From Myxococcota bacterium (GTDB taxonomy: Bacteria; Myxococcota_A; Polyangia; Palsa-1104; JAEUJZ01): DNA of 56,670 bases. Below, in pieces: positions 46,436-54,807 of the stretch. Made by a program: the position numbers and the translations under genes. The DNA is taken from the NCBI GenBank assembly GCA_025057315.1, contig JANWXW010000145.1:1-56670 (forward strand), in the 5' to 3' direction. The notes beneath the pieces are model-generated. The model was not told the DNA's origin. It did not search any database and was given only the letters and a program-made list of their open reading frames with translations. The stretch's first letter is position 1. Each line of letters starts with the position of its first letter.

Positions 46436-47047
46436 CTAGCGCCCCGCCAGGTGCTGGCCCACCGTCCCGAGCAGCCACAGAACCGCGTTGGCGAGCAGCA
46501 CCCAGACCACGATCCGGCGCATCGCGGCGGCCGGCCGGGCCTCTGCTGCCGTGCGGGACAGAATGCGGGCGCCCTCCGGCTGGGCCGCCAGGCACCGGAC
46601 CACGGCCTGGACCACCTGGCGCGGCGGCAGGGGCTCAAAGCGCGGCCACTCGATGGCGAGCCTCCGCCCCCCGCCGCAGAACACCAGGGCCCGGCGCGTC
46701 CCCTCGACATGGCTCAGCTCTGCCAGGGGCAGAGAAACCGTCTTCCGCCCCTGCTCCAGGCAGATGCCCTCGGCCCCGACGACCAGATGCCCTGCCGGAT
46801 GGGCGGCATGCCACCGACGCAGCCACAGCAGAAGCAACCCCACGCCCGCCACGATGCCCCCCATCAACGCCAGTCCGCGCGGCGCCTGCAGCCATACCCG
46901 TAAGGCTCCGAACACCCACAGGCCCGCCAGACCAGCGCACATCCCGGCCGGCAGGACGCCGGTTGGATGCAAGGGGCGCCGATAGGACCGCAGAAGGAAC
47001 GAGGTGGCCTCCCCCGGCTGGCTGCCACAAGGCGCCTGGCTGTCCAT
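46436..47047 (-). CDS. small membrane protein with PH-like region
   Basis: 203 residues. Two adjacent hydrophobic helices near the N-terminus (about 38-80), then a soluble region with short beta strands (VVGAEGICLEQGRKTVSLPLA, VFCGGGRRLAIEWPRFEPLP) similar in style to bacterial PH-like domains, and a C-terminal helix (VVWVLLANAVLWLLGTV). Not recognised further. Start ATG 47047 is uncertain and lacks a ribosome site. It faces the MshEN gene (47226) on the other strand across 178 bases and converges with the amidase gene (7-base gap). Confidence 0.6.
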   Translation of the reverse strand: MDSQAPCGSQPGEATSFLLRSYRRPLHPTGVLPAGMCAGLAGLWVFGALRVWLQAPRGLALMGGIVAGVGLLLLWLRRWHAAHPAGHLVVGAEGICLEQGRKTVSLPLAELSHVEGTRRALVFCGGGRRLAIEWPRFEPLPPRQVVQAVVRCLAAQPEGARILSRTAAEARPAAAMRRIVVWVLLANAVLWLLGTVGQHLAGR

Positions 47048-47225
47048 CGGCGTCACTTTGCTGCCCGCCGCCCCATCCGTCAAGAGCATGGGGCGCGACA
47101 ATTTGCGTCCGCGCTCAGGACAAACTTCGTTCCCACACGGCCCCCGCTCCCTCTCCAGGGCTGCCCAAGCCCGCGGAACCTCATGGCCAACTGCTGGCAT
47201 CAAGCTTGCTAGAAGACTGCCTACG

Positions 47226-48428
47226 ATGACTCAGCACCGCGAGGGGCCCCCCTCCCCGGCGGCACCACGGCGGCGGCTGCTGGGGCAAACCCTCATCGAG
47301 CGGGGTTTGCTCGGCGCCGCCGAGCTCCGGACGTGGTTGGCGGCGCAGTCGGCACTGCCCCCGGACCGTCCGGTGCGGCGCCTGGGGTCGTTGTTGGTCG
47401 AGGCCGGCGTCCTCGAGCTCGACCAGCTTGCCGAGGTGCTGGGCCAGCTGCGGCATGTCCGCGCAGCCAGCTGCACGATGGACCAGGTCGAGCCGCAGTT
47501 GCAAGCCTTGTTCCCGCTGGAGACCCTGCGGCGAATCGAGGCGGTGCCGCTGTTTCGCGCCGGCCGCACCGTGGCCGTGGCGATGGCGGATCCGCACAAC
47601 GCCGAGCAGGTGGCGGAGCTGGAGAGGCTGTGCGGCCAGCCCATCGAGCCGCTGCAGGCGCCGCAGCTCTACATCCAGAGGCTGCTGCGGGACTTCCAGA
47701 CCCAGGCGGCAGGCGCCACGCCGGACCCGTCGGCCGAGCCGGCGCCAGCGACCGCCCCACCGCCCAAACGGAACGGATCGCTCGACCCAGACGTCCCTCC
47801 AGGCAGCCTGGCCAGGATGCCCGCGCCCCCGACCCTGCAGCCGGACCACGAGGGGCCGGGGTTCCACCTGCAGGTCCGTCCGGCCCGGGTGGATCGCGTG
47901 GCAGAGGTGCCGCGGCGGGCTCCATCGCCGATCCCTCGGGGCCGGCCGACCCGGGACGGACCTGCCAAGAAGCCCGATGGGGACGATGCGGGGCGACGCC
48001 TCCCCCGGGAGGCAGGGCCGCGCCTGGGGCCGATCCTGCTGATCGCGCTCCTGTTCCAGCTGACCGGCATCGGCATGGGCTTCTGGATGGGCGCTCACTA
48101 CCGCACAAGCGGGGCCGCCCCGGCTCTGCCGCTGGCGGTGGCAGGGCCTGTCCAGACCGGGGTCCCCGTGACAGACAGGGGGGGTGGCGCCTCAGCGGTC
48201 GCCCAGACCCGCGCTCAGCCGTCTGCCAGCCCCGCTGAACAAAGCGCACGTGGCGCCGAAAACCAGCCAGCGGTCGCCCAGACCCCCGCTCAGCCGTCCG
48301 CCAGCCCCGCCGCTCCGCCCGAGCAGGCACCGGCCCCTTCTCTGCAGCCGGCCGCCCCGCCCGGCCCGTCCAGGGGCCTGCGGGGGCCGCGCAAGAAGAT
48401 GCTCCCCACCCGTTCGCGCAGGGGATGA
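47226..48428 (+). CDS. MshEN-domain membrane protein without ATPase
   Basis: 400 residues. The N-terminus has two tandem MshEN-like motifs (about 17-41, LLGQTLIERGLLGAAELRTW; and 51-77, RRLGSLLVEAGVLELDQLAEVL), the element by which GspE-type proteins bind cyclic di-GMP, followed by the small GspE N-terminal domain to about 155. Unlike GspE/MshE/PilB, there is no Walker-motif ATPase. Residues 160-265 are Pro/Arg-rich, one membrane helix is at about 269-291, and the C-terminus has a low-complexity Pro/Ala/Ser tail with a 14-residue unit (AVAQTxAQPSASPA) repeated with a 75-base period. Inference: a cyclic di-GMP effector or adaptor. ATG 47226; no clear RBS. Confidence 0.78.
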   Translation: MTQHREGPPSPAAPRRRLLGQTLIERGLLGAAELRTWLAAQSALPPDRPVRRLGSLLVEAGVLELDQLAEVLGQLRHVRAASCTMDQVEPQLQALFPLETLRRIEAVPLFRAGRTVAVAMADPHNAEQVAELERLCGQPIEPLQAPQLYIQRLLRDFQTQAAGATPDPSAEPAPATAPPPKRNGSLDPDVPPGSLARMPAPPTLQPDHEGPGFHLQVRPARVDRVAEVPRRAPSPIPRGRPTRDGPAKKPDGDDAGRRLPREAGPRLGPILLIALLFQLTGIGMGFWMGAHYRTSGAAPALPLAVAGPVQTGVPVTDRGGGASAVAQTRAQPSASPAEQSARGAENQPAVAQTPAQPSASPAAPPEQAPAPSLQPAAPPGPSRGLRGPRKKMLPTRSRRG

Positions 48429-48448
48429 CAGCCTGACCAGGGCGCCCC

Positions 48449-49078
48449 TTAGGACTCCTGCAGGGGGCCAGGCGGCCCCTCCCGCAGCCGACGGACCACG
48501 CGCGCTGGGTTGCCCACCGCCAGGACATCGTCCGGAATGGGCCGCACCACGATCGCCCCTGCGCCCACGATGCTGCGCGCCCCGACATCGGCCATGACCA
48601 CAGCGTGGGTGCCGATCCAGCTGTGGGCCCCAATGTGCACGGGAACCTCGTCGGCCGGTCGGCCAGGCAGAAGCGTGCCGTCCGGGCCTTGGCGGTGCGT
48701 GTGTCCTCCGGGCAGGATGTGGACGTGATCGGCGATAAGGACCCCTTGCCCGATGCGGCAGCGGCCAATGACGCAGCCGCCACCAATGTACACATCCGCC
48801 TCGATGCACACATCGTCGCTGCTGAAGGTGCTGCCCTGGGAGATGGTAACGCTGGGGTGGACGTAGCGGAGCGCACCGCGATAGAAGGCCCGTCGGGCAA
48901 AGTCGCCCGAGAAGCCGGGCCACAGGGCGAGCAAGCCGCCATAGCCAATCAGCAGCCGCCGGGCGGTGTCGGGGTCCAGCATGCGACGTTCCAGGCGATA
49001 GGCGGTCAGCAGGGGCCACATGCCCACCGAGAAGAGGCGGTTGAGGGCACTGCGCAGATGATCGCGGGTGGTGCTCAT
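48449..49078 (-). CDS. hexapeptide-repeat acyltransferase (LbH family)
   Basis: 209 residues. The left-handed beta-helix part (about 75-195) shows the [LIV]-G-x4 repeats: VCIEADVYIGGGCVIGRCRIG, GQGVLIADHVHI, HIGAHSWIGTHAVVM, ARSIVGAGAIVV. GNPARVVRR near the end is typical of sugar O-acetyltransferases (WcaF/NodL-like). The N-terminal helical part (1-60) is longer than usual. It lies 14 bases downstream of the CE6-type esterase gene (stop 49093), so it is in one operon with it. Inference: O-acetylation of a sugar or glycan; the substrate is unknown. Confidence 0.88.
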   Translation of the reverse strand: MSTTRDHLRSALNRLFSVGMWPLLTAYRLERRMLDPDTARRLLIGYGGLLALWPGFSGDFARRAFYRGALRYVHPSVTISQGSTFSSDDVCIEADVYIGGGCVIGRCRIGQGVLIADHVHILPGGHTHRQGPDGTLLPGRPADEVPVHIGAHSWIGTHAVVMADVGARSIVGAGAIVVRPIPDDVLAVGNPARVVRRLREGPPGPLQES

Positions 49079-49092
49079 CGTTGGGCTCTCTG

Positions 49093-51045
49093 TCAGCGGA
49101 TGGGCAGGTCCTGAAACACCAGCGCCCCGCCGCTGCCATCGGCGGCCACCAGCCATCCGGCCCCAGGGTTGCTGCTGTAGCCATAGCTGAGCAGCGGCGT
49201 GCCCTGGGCCGGTCGGCGCAGCCACACCTGCACCCGGGGCCCCTGGACGACCACGGAGGCGATGGGCAGCGGCCCGGCATCGTCTCTGGCTCGTAGCAGC
49301 GCCGCATCGCCCCCCCGCATGGGCTTATCGTAGAGGAGCTCGATGACATCCCGGGCCGGCGTCAGCGAGGCCGCTTGGAGCTGCGGTCCGAGCACCTGCG
49401 GCAGGCCGTAGGAGCCGGCCAGCACGGCGCGCGCCAGGCGCCGCCCCGCCTCGCGAATGCCCGCGTTGTTCAGGTGCCACGGGTCGCTGCGCGGCAGGTC
49501 CACCAGCGCCACGACCGCGCTGCGAGGGTCATGCAGGGCATAGCGCCGCTGGGCTTCCTGCACCTGCATATAGTAGGTCAGGTCCTGCTCGGTGCGGTTC
49601 ATGCCGTTGGTGGCCAGCTGGCAATTGGCCAAAAACACCGGCCCGCCCAGGTCCCGCCGCAGATCGGCCACATGGCGGATGAGCTGGCGCAGGTAGTTGT
49701 CAGTTCCGCTGCCTGCGTTGCCCTCCCCCTGATACCACAGGATGCCGCGGATGGGCGCCTCGTAGCCATGCAGCAGCACCCGGTGGACCGCCGAGCCGTA
49801 GAGCGTGCCGCGGTGCAACGGCTGCTCGTCGAGGCGCCGCCAATCGTGGTCGATGTTCGTGCCGTAGCGCGGTCCCGGAATGATCGCCACTGGCACCCCC
49901 GCGCCGCGGCTCACCTCCTTGGCAAAGCTGAGCATCAGGGAGTGGGCGGGCCACTCCTCGCTGACCCGGTCCACCTGGTCCTGCCCAGAGTCCATCGGCT
50001 CGCGCGCTTGGCGCCACCGGTAGTCGTTGCCAAACAGGTGCACCTGCGCGTCCGGCTCCTCGCGCGGCTCCAGCGGCGCAAAGCCGCTCATGTTGGACTG
50101 ACCAATGGCCAGAAACACATCGCCCACCGCGATGTGGCTCACGGTATCCTCCCCCAGAAGGTCACCCCCCGCGGCGTCCAGCAGGCGGCCGCGCAGCTGG
50201 TAGCCTCCCCCCTGGGGCACATCGCGCAGCAGGACGCGGACAGACCGGCCCGGGCTGGGCGGCAGCGGCAGGCGCATCGGGCCCCCGCGCAAGCTGCCCT
50301 CCGGCCCCAGCAGCTCCACAACGAGCAGGGCCGGGCGCTCGGCCCGGTAGGCAAACGACAGGGGCAGGTCGGCGCGTCCGTCCATCCGGCGCTGGTACAG
50401 CTTCCAGTTCGCCATCCGGTCGAAGGCGCGGTTGAAGGAAAATGCCTCCGCCGGGGGCTGGGGCACCACCTCGATGCGCGCTCCCTCCGGCTCCAGCACC
50501 AGGGTGCGTCGACCCTGGCACAGCGCGATGGAGTCGACCCCAAGGGTGCGCGGATGCTGCACCCATGTGCCACCGCGCCAGTGATCGATGTAGAGAACGG
50601 CTGCCCGATCCTGGCGCCGCAGGCGCAGGCGCAAGCGGCGCTCGCTGACTCCGAGCGCGATCTGGGTGCTGCCCAGCTCGACCCACTTGCTTCCCAGCCG
50701 CAGGGCAAAGACGATGCGGCCATCTGCCCCCACGGTGACAGGCAGGGCATTGCCGGCGCGTTCCTCGGCGGAGCCATCGGACCACAGCTCGATGCGAAGC
50801 TGGCCGGCAGCAGGTGCCTCCAGCATCACGTCCACGTCTTGGTAAGAGCGCCACAGCGTCGTGCTGTCCTCCTCTTGCACCGGGATGGTGGGGTCCAGGA
50901 CAAGCCCACCCCAGGGTAGGCTGCGCAGCCCCCCCCGTGGGTCTAGGGGCTCGACCTCGGGTCCCGGGGGAGCTGGGACCTCAGGCGGCGGCAGGCAACC
51001 AGCGGGCGCGAGCAGCAGACAGAGCCAGGCAAGCGACAGACGCAC
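49093..51045 (-). CDS. sialate-O-acetylesterase-family (CE6-like) lipoprotein
   Basis: 650 residues. Lipobox APAGC (Cys17). Residues about 40-280 are beta-rich. The SGNH hydrolase has block I GQSNMSG (nucleophile Ser317), block with GILWYQGEGN, and late DPWHLNNAG with Asp and His of the triad. Such enzymes remove acetyl from sialic acid, xylan or other glycans. A C-terminal beta domain (about 560-650) is present. Start GTG 51045 is chosen as the lipobox start, with a weak ribosome site. Operon with the hexapeptide acyltransferase at 48449: one enzyme would add and the other remove acetyl groups. Confidence 0.9.
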   Translation of the reverse strand: MRLSLAWLCLLLAPAGCLPPPEVPAPPGPEVEPLDPRGGLRSLPWGGLVLDPTIPVQEEDSTTLWRSYQDVDVMLEAPAAGQLRIELWSDGSAEERAGNALPVTVGADGRIVFALRLGSKWVELGSTQIALGVSERRLRLRLRRQDRAAVLYIDHWRGGTWVQHPRTLGVDSIALCQGRRTLVLEPEGARIEVVPQPPAEAFSFNRAFDRMANWKLYQRRMDGRADLPLSFAYRAERPALLVVELLGPEGSLRGGPMRLPLPPSPGRSVRVLLRDVPQGGGYQLRGRLLDAAGGDLLGEDTVSHIAVGDVFLAIGQSNMSGFAPLEPREEPDAQVHLFGNDYRWRQAREPMDSGQDQVDRVSEEWPAHSLMLSFAKEVSRGAGVPVAIIPGPRYGTNIDHDWRRLDEQPLHRGTLYGSAVHRVLLHGYEAPIRGILWYQGEGNAGSGTDNYLRQLIRHVADLRRDLGGPVFLANCQLATNGMNRTEQDLTYYMQVQEAQRRYALHDPRSAVVALVDLPRSDPWHLNNAGIREAGRRLARAVLAGSYGLPQVLGPQLQAASLTPARDVIELLYDKPMRGGDAALLRARDDAGPLPIASVVVQGPRVQVWLRRPAQGTPLLSYGYSSNPGAGWLVAADGSGGALVFQDLPIR

Positions 51046-51222
51046 AAGGGTACTTTACCGACGCCACGTGGGGCAGGTCCAATTCTGCGCGCTGGCGGCT
51101 CCTCGGCAGGATGCTTGCGATGCTCGCCGAACCAGGTGTCTGTCCCCGCCGGGACCCCTGCGGAGGCGCTGGCCCGATGGTCGTCCGATTGTTGGCGCCC
51201 TGGCTGCAGGGCGGCTAGCCTC

Positions 51223-52026
51223 TTAGGTGCCTGCAGGCAGGCTACTCTGGCGCCGGTGCCGCGCCAGCTCGGTCAGCAACTGGGGGAAGCTCGCGTCGGG
51301 GGCCACCACGTCCACGCGGACCCCCGCTGTGCGCAGCGCCGCCGCGGTCGTCTGGCCGATGGCTCCCACGGCACAGTGTGCCAGCAGCCCCGGTCCCTCT
51401 GGGCCGAGCGCATCCAGAAGCACCTGCGCCGTGCGGGGGCTGGTCAGGGGCACCAGGTCCACCGCTTGGGTGCGTAGTGCGCTCAGAGCGACCGCGAGCT
51501 GCTCCACCGGCCGCGGCACCATCGCGTAGGCCGTCACCAGCCGGAGCACCGCGCCCGCTGCGCGGAGCCGCTCCACCAGCTCCTCCCGCCCCTGGTCCGC
51601 GCGAGGAAACAGGACGCGCCGGCCCGCTAGATTCGGCCACACCTGCCGCAGGGCCGCAAACAGGCCCTCGGCCCCAGGCTGTGTGGCCACCAAGTCCACG
51701 CGCACACCGGCCCCGCGCAGCGCCGCCGCGGTCTTGTCCCCCACGGCCGCCACAAAGGCCCCAGCCAGCGCGGCGCCCAAGTCCGGCCGCACCGCCGTCA
51801 GCCCATCCACCGCATGGACGCTGGTCACCACGACGATCTCCGGCGCCTCGGCCAGCGCCTCGGCGAGCGCCCCTGCCTGTGGCGCCGGCCGGAGTTCTAG
51901 GCATGGGCACAAAATCGGTTCCCCGCCCGCCTGCTGCACCTGGACTGCCGCCTGCTCCCCTTGCTCCCCCGGGCGGGTGATGAGCACCCGCAGCCCGGCC
52001 AGGCTCCCTGGCGAAAGACCCGCCAT
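51223..52026 (-). CDS. hemD: uroporphyrinogen-III synthase
   Basis: 267 residues of the HemD fold, which closes and inverts hydroxymethylbilane in tetrapyrrole biosynthesis. Features: VLITRPGEQGEQA at the start, EIVVVTSVHAVDGL, VAAVGDKTAAALRGAGV, ADQGREELVERL, LVPLTSPRTAQVL and VGAIGQTTAAALRTAGV. HemD is weakly conserved, but the domain order and the two VG-x-x-T-A-A-A-L pieces are typical. No other hem gene is nearby. The M50-like gene at 52030 is just upstream, 3 bases away, in the same direction. The 3' end lies 177 bases from the esterase gene start. Confidence 0.88.
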   Translation of the reverse strand: MAGLSPGSLAGLRVLITRPGEQGEQAAVQVQQAGGEPILCPCLELRPAPQAGALAEALAEAPEIVVVTSVHAVDGLTAVRPDLGAALAGAFVAAVGDKTAAALRGAGVRVDLVATQPGAEGLFAALRQVWPNLAGRRVLFPRADQGREELVERLRAAGAVLRLVTAYAMVPRPVEQLAVALSALRTQAVDLVPLTSPRTAQVLLDALGPEGPGLLAHCAVGAIGQTTAAALRTAGVRVDVVAPDASFPQLLTELARHRRQSSLPAGT

Positions 52027-52029
52027 GGC

Positions 52030-52776
52030 TCAGCCCCGCTCCGGCGCCAGCTCCTTGCGCGGCGCACGCAGGGCCCCCACCAGCCCCCCCAGCAGCAGGG
52101 CCAGCGAGACCCCGGCCAGCAGCGCCCCCCACACCAGGATGCTCCCGCCGAGCACCTGAGCAATGCCCGCCACGTCCGAGGGCCGCCGGATGCCCCCGAC
52201 CATGCCCGCAGGGACGAACAGGTAGCCGATGCGCGCCACGGTGTCCAGCGCGAGCAGCAACCCGACCAGCTGCATGAAGAAGAGGCACCCCCCTGTCCCA
52301 CCCCAGCGGAGCACGCCCAGGCATAGCAGGAGCAAGGGGGCCATGGCCGCCCAGCCCACTGCCGTGCGCACCCACAGCAGCAGGGACAAAAGCAGCGCCC
52401 CCGCCAGCACGGCGAGCAAGGCCCGCGGTGCGTGCCGCGCCAGCCGCAGGATGATCGCCCCACACAACGGCGGTGCCAGCAGCCCCCCGGCCGCCGTGGC
52501 CGCCTCGCGCCAGCCCCTCGGGACGGCCGAACGCGCCAGGCCCGAGGCATCGGCAAACAGAACCAGCTCCTCGAACCGACCGCCGCACAGAAGCGCCGTC
52601 ACGCCGTGGCCCATCTCGTGGACCCAGGTGGACAACAAGGTCATTGGGTACAGGACCAGGTGCCCATAGGGCACCAGCCCCTGGAGCAGCAGGATGAGGA
52701 CCGCCGCGACGACGAGCAGGCCGCGATGGCCCGGCGCCTGTTGTCGGGCAGAACGGGCAGTCCGGCTGGAATGCAT
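52030..52776 (-). CDS. M50-like membrane metallopeptidase (M50B-like)
   Basis: 248 residues with about six membrane helices. The zinc site HEMGH sits in LSTWVHEMGHGVTALLCGG, within a helix, as in the M50B-like group. The second metal ligand (Asp in a later helix) may be LDTVARIG or ALDTV; not certain. Substrate unknown; site-2-like proteases cleave membrane segments of signalling proteins. Start ATG 52776. It leads the short operon with hemD. Divergent from the DUF4091 gene with 148 bases between. Confidence 0.8.
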   Translation of the reverse strand: MHSSRTARSARQQAPGHRGLLVVAAVLILLLQGLVPYGHLVLYPMTLLSTWVHEMGHGVTALLCGGRFEELVLFADASGLARSAVPRGWREAATAAGGLLAPPLCGAIILRLARHAPRALLAVLAGALLLSLLLWVRTAVGWAAMAPLLLLCLGVLRWGGTGGCLFFMQLVGLLLALDTVARIGYLFVPAGMVGGIRRPSDVAGIAQVLGGSILVWGALLAGVSLALLLGGLVGALRAPRKELAPERG

Positions 52777-52924
52777 GTTGGATCAGCATAGCATGCCCCC
52801 CCTCGGTTATCCTGCCGCAAGCCCCCGGGCCCCTGCTTGCCTGCCCTGTCATGGGGGCCCTGCGGGAGGCTGCCTCCAGCTGGGCTTGCAGCCCTCGGCC
52901 CGGCGCCTTAGAGCATGTCAGGCC

Positions 52925-54703
52925 ATGCGTCCCCGTGGGTCTGTGCTTTGGATGCTGCTCGTTGTGGCCTGCCTACGCCCCCCCAGCCGCGCTGCCCCGC
53001 TGGTCGCCATCGTCGACGATAGCGAGCGCATCGCCCGACGCGATGGCGACCGTGCCGTGCTCCGCGGGGTGGGCAACCCGGTCTGGGCCCCAGGCCAGCC
53101 TGTGCGCCTCTTTGGCCTGCCGGGAGAGACGGTGGCGCTGCAGGTGGTGGTCACCGCTGCTCAGGAGCCCCTGCGCGGCGTGACCGTGGAGCTGCCTGCG
53201 CTAGAGGGCCCGGTCCGCCTGGCCAACCAGGGCAGCGGCCGGTTCCAACCGATCGAGCGGTTTGTCGTTGCCGAGCTGGAGCTCCGGCGGCGTTCTGGCG
53301 GCCGGCATGCGGGCGAGTCGCTGGGGTGGGCTCCGGGCGCCATGCCCCCGGGGCCGCGTCCCCCCACGGAGGTGCCCGAGCCGCTCATTCCCATCGAGCT
53401 GGCGCCGCCGTGGGCCGACTACCCGATGACCGTTGCCCCGGGCGAACATCGGGTGGTATGGATCGACCTCACCCTGCCGGAGCAGGGGCTGCCACCCGGA
53501 GTTTACCGAGGGGAGCTGCGCGTGGCTGCAGGCGCAAAGGAGCTGGCGCGCCAGCCGGTGTTGCTGGAGGTCGGCCACCTGCGGCTGCCCTATGCCGCGG
53601 TGCGGACGATGGTCTACTACGATCCGCAGGAGATCCGCGGCGTGACCGGCTCCGACGAGGCCGTGCGGCACTACCTGCAGCTGATGCACCGGCATCACCT
53701 GAGCACCATCTTCCGCATCGATGGCCCCGCCGACGTGGCGGCGCAGCGGGACGAGCTGACCGGCGCGCTCTTTACCGCGGCCCATGGCTATGACGGACCG
53801 GGAGCGGGTCGTGGCGCCGACGTGATCGCGCTGGGCACCTACGGCTCGCTGGGCATGCCGACCCCGGAGCGGCTGGGCCGCATTGAGCAGACGATGCGGG
53901 CCCTGGAGGAAGCCGGGGTGCTAGCCTCCAGGCCCACCGTGTTTCTGTATGCGGCCGACGAGCGGTGCGACAGCCCCGCCGGCCCTGCCTGGCGCACGGC
54001 CCTGGACGGGAGCGCCTCCCCCCAGGTGCGGGCGGTCCTGGTGGGACACACCTGCTCCGCCAGCCCGCTGGAGCAGCGGGTGGACCTGGCCATGGTCCAT
54101 GCCGCGGCATACAACCCGGTGCAGGCCGAGCGCGCCGTGAGGCTGGGCAAGCGCGTCTGGATCTACAACGGCAGCCTGCCCGCCACGGGGTCCTTTCTGA
54201 CCGATGGGGGCGTGCTGTCCTTGCGGGCCAACGGATGGATCCAGGCGCGCTATGGCATCGAACGTTGGTTCTACTGGGAGTCCACCTTCTGGAACGACGA
54301 CAACCGGGGCGGGCATGGTCCGTACGATCCCCTGCTCGTGGCCGAGACGTTTCACAACCACCATGGCGACTGGGCCAACGGCGACGGCGTGCTGGTCTAC
54401 CCAGGGCGGCAGGTTGCCGCAGGACGCCGCTCTCTCGGCTTTGCGGGTGTGATTGCCTCGCTGCGGTTGAAGCAGTGGCGGCGCGGCATCAGCGACGCGG
54501 GCTACCTTCAGCTGTGCCGGCAGGCTGGGGGAGAGGTGGCCCGACAGGCCGAGGCCGAGGCGGCGCGGCTCATCCCCCGGGCGCTGTCGCAGGCTGAGCC
54601 TGGCCCCGCGCCCTGGCCTCAGAGCGGCGCGCCCTATGTGGCTGCGCGTCGGCGTCTGTTCGATCTGCTGCACCAGAAGGCCCCTCCCCTCCCGGCGCGA
54701 TAA
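52925..54703 (+). CDS. secreted DUF4091-type glycoside-hydrolase-like protein
   Basis: 592 residues. The N-terminus is a signal peptide (WMLLVVACLRPPSRAAP; possible lipobox VVAC). An N-terminal beta-sandwich (about 60-225) has PPGVYRGELRVAAG. The rest (about 230-560) is a TIM-barrel-like DUF4091 domain: YYDPQEIRGVTG, YAADERCDSPAG, RVWIYNGSLPATGSF, WFYWESTFWNDDN, GVLVYPGRQVAAG. DUF4091 is found in glycoside-hydrolase-like proteins; no catalytic pair can be named. ATG 52925 is the first start with a signal peptide. It converges with the Gly-rich lipoprotein. Confidence 0.8.
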   Translation: MRPRGSVLWMLLVVACLRPPSRAAPLVAIVDDSERIARRDGDRAVLRGVGNPVWAPGQPVRLFGLPGETVALQVVVTAAQEPLRGVTVELPALEGPVRLANQGSGRFQPIERFVVAELELRRRSGGRHAGESLGWAPGAMPPGPRPPTEVPEPLIPIELAPPWADYPMTVAPGEHRVVWIDLTLPEQGLPPGVYRGELRVAAGAKELARQPVLLEVGHLRLPYAAVRTMVYYDPQEIRGVTGSDEAVRHYLQLMHRHHLSTIFRIDGPADVAAQRDELTGALFTAAHGYDGPGAGRGADVIALGTYGSLGMPTPERLGRIEQTMRALEEAGVLASRPTVFLYAADERCDSPAGPAWRTALDGSASPQVRAVLVGHTCSASPLEQRVDLAMVHAAAYNPVQAERAVRLGKRVWIYNGSLPATGSFLTDGGVLSLRANGWIQARYGIERWFYWESTFWNDDNRGGHGPYDPLLVAETFHNHHGDWANGDGVLVYPGRQVAAGRRSLGFAGVIASLRLKQWRRGISDAGYLQLCRQAGGEVARQAEAEAARLIPRALSQAEPGPAPWPQSGAPYVAARRRLFDLLHQKAPPLPAR

Positions 54704-54807
54704 GCCGGGCAGGCCGTGGCCCCCGGTACGCGGTCGCAGCCCAGAGCGGGACCGCGGCTGCCCCTGTGGGCCATGCACCCGCTTGCGAGCGCCTGCACGA
54801 CACCGCA

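Noticed and set aside
47293..48948. 551-codon minus-strand frame over the MshEN gene
   Set aside because: Pro/Ser/Arg-rich shadow with no motif; overlaps two supported genes.
49375..50919. 514-codon frame antisense to the CE6-like gene
   Set aside because: Shadow of a confirmed gene; no ribosome site and no domain.
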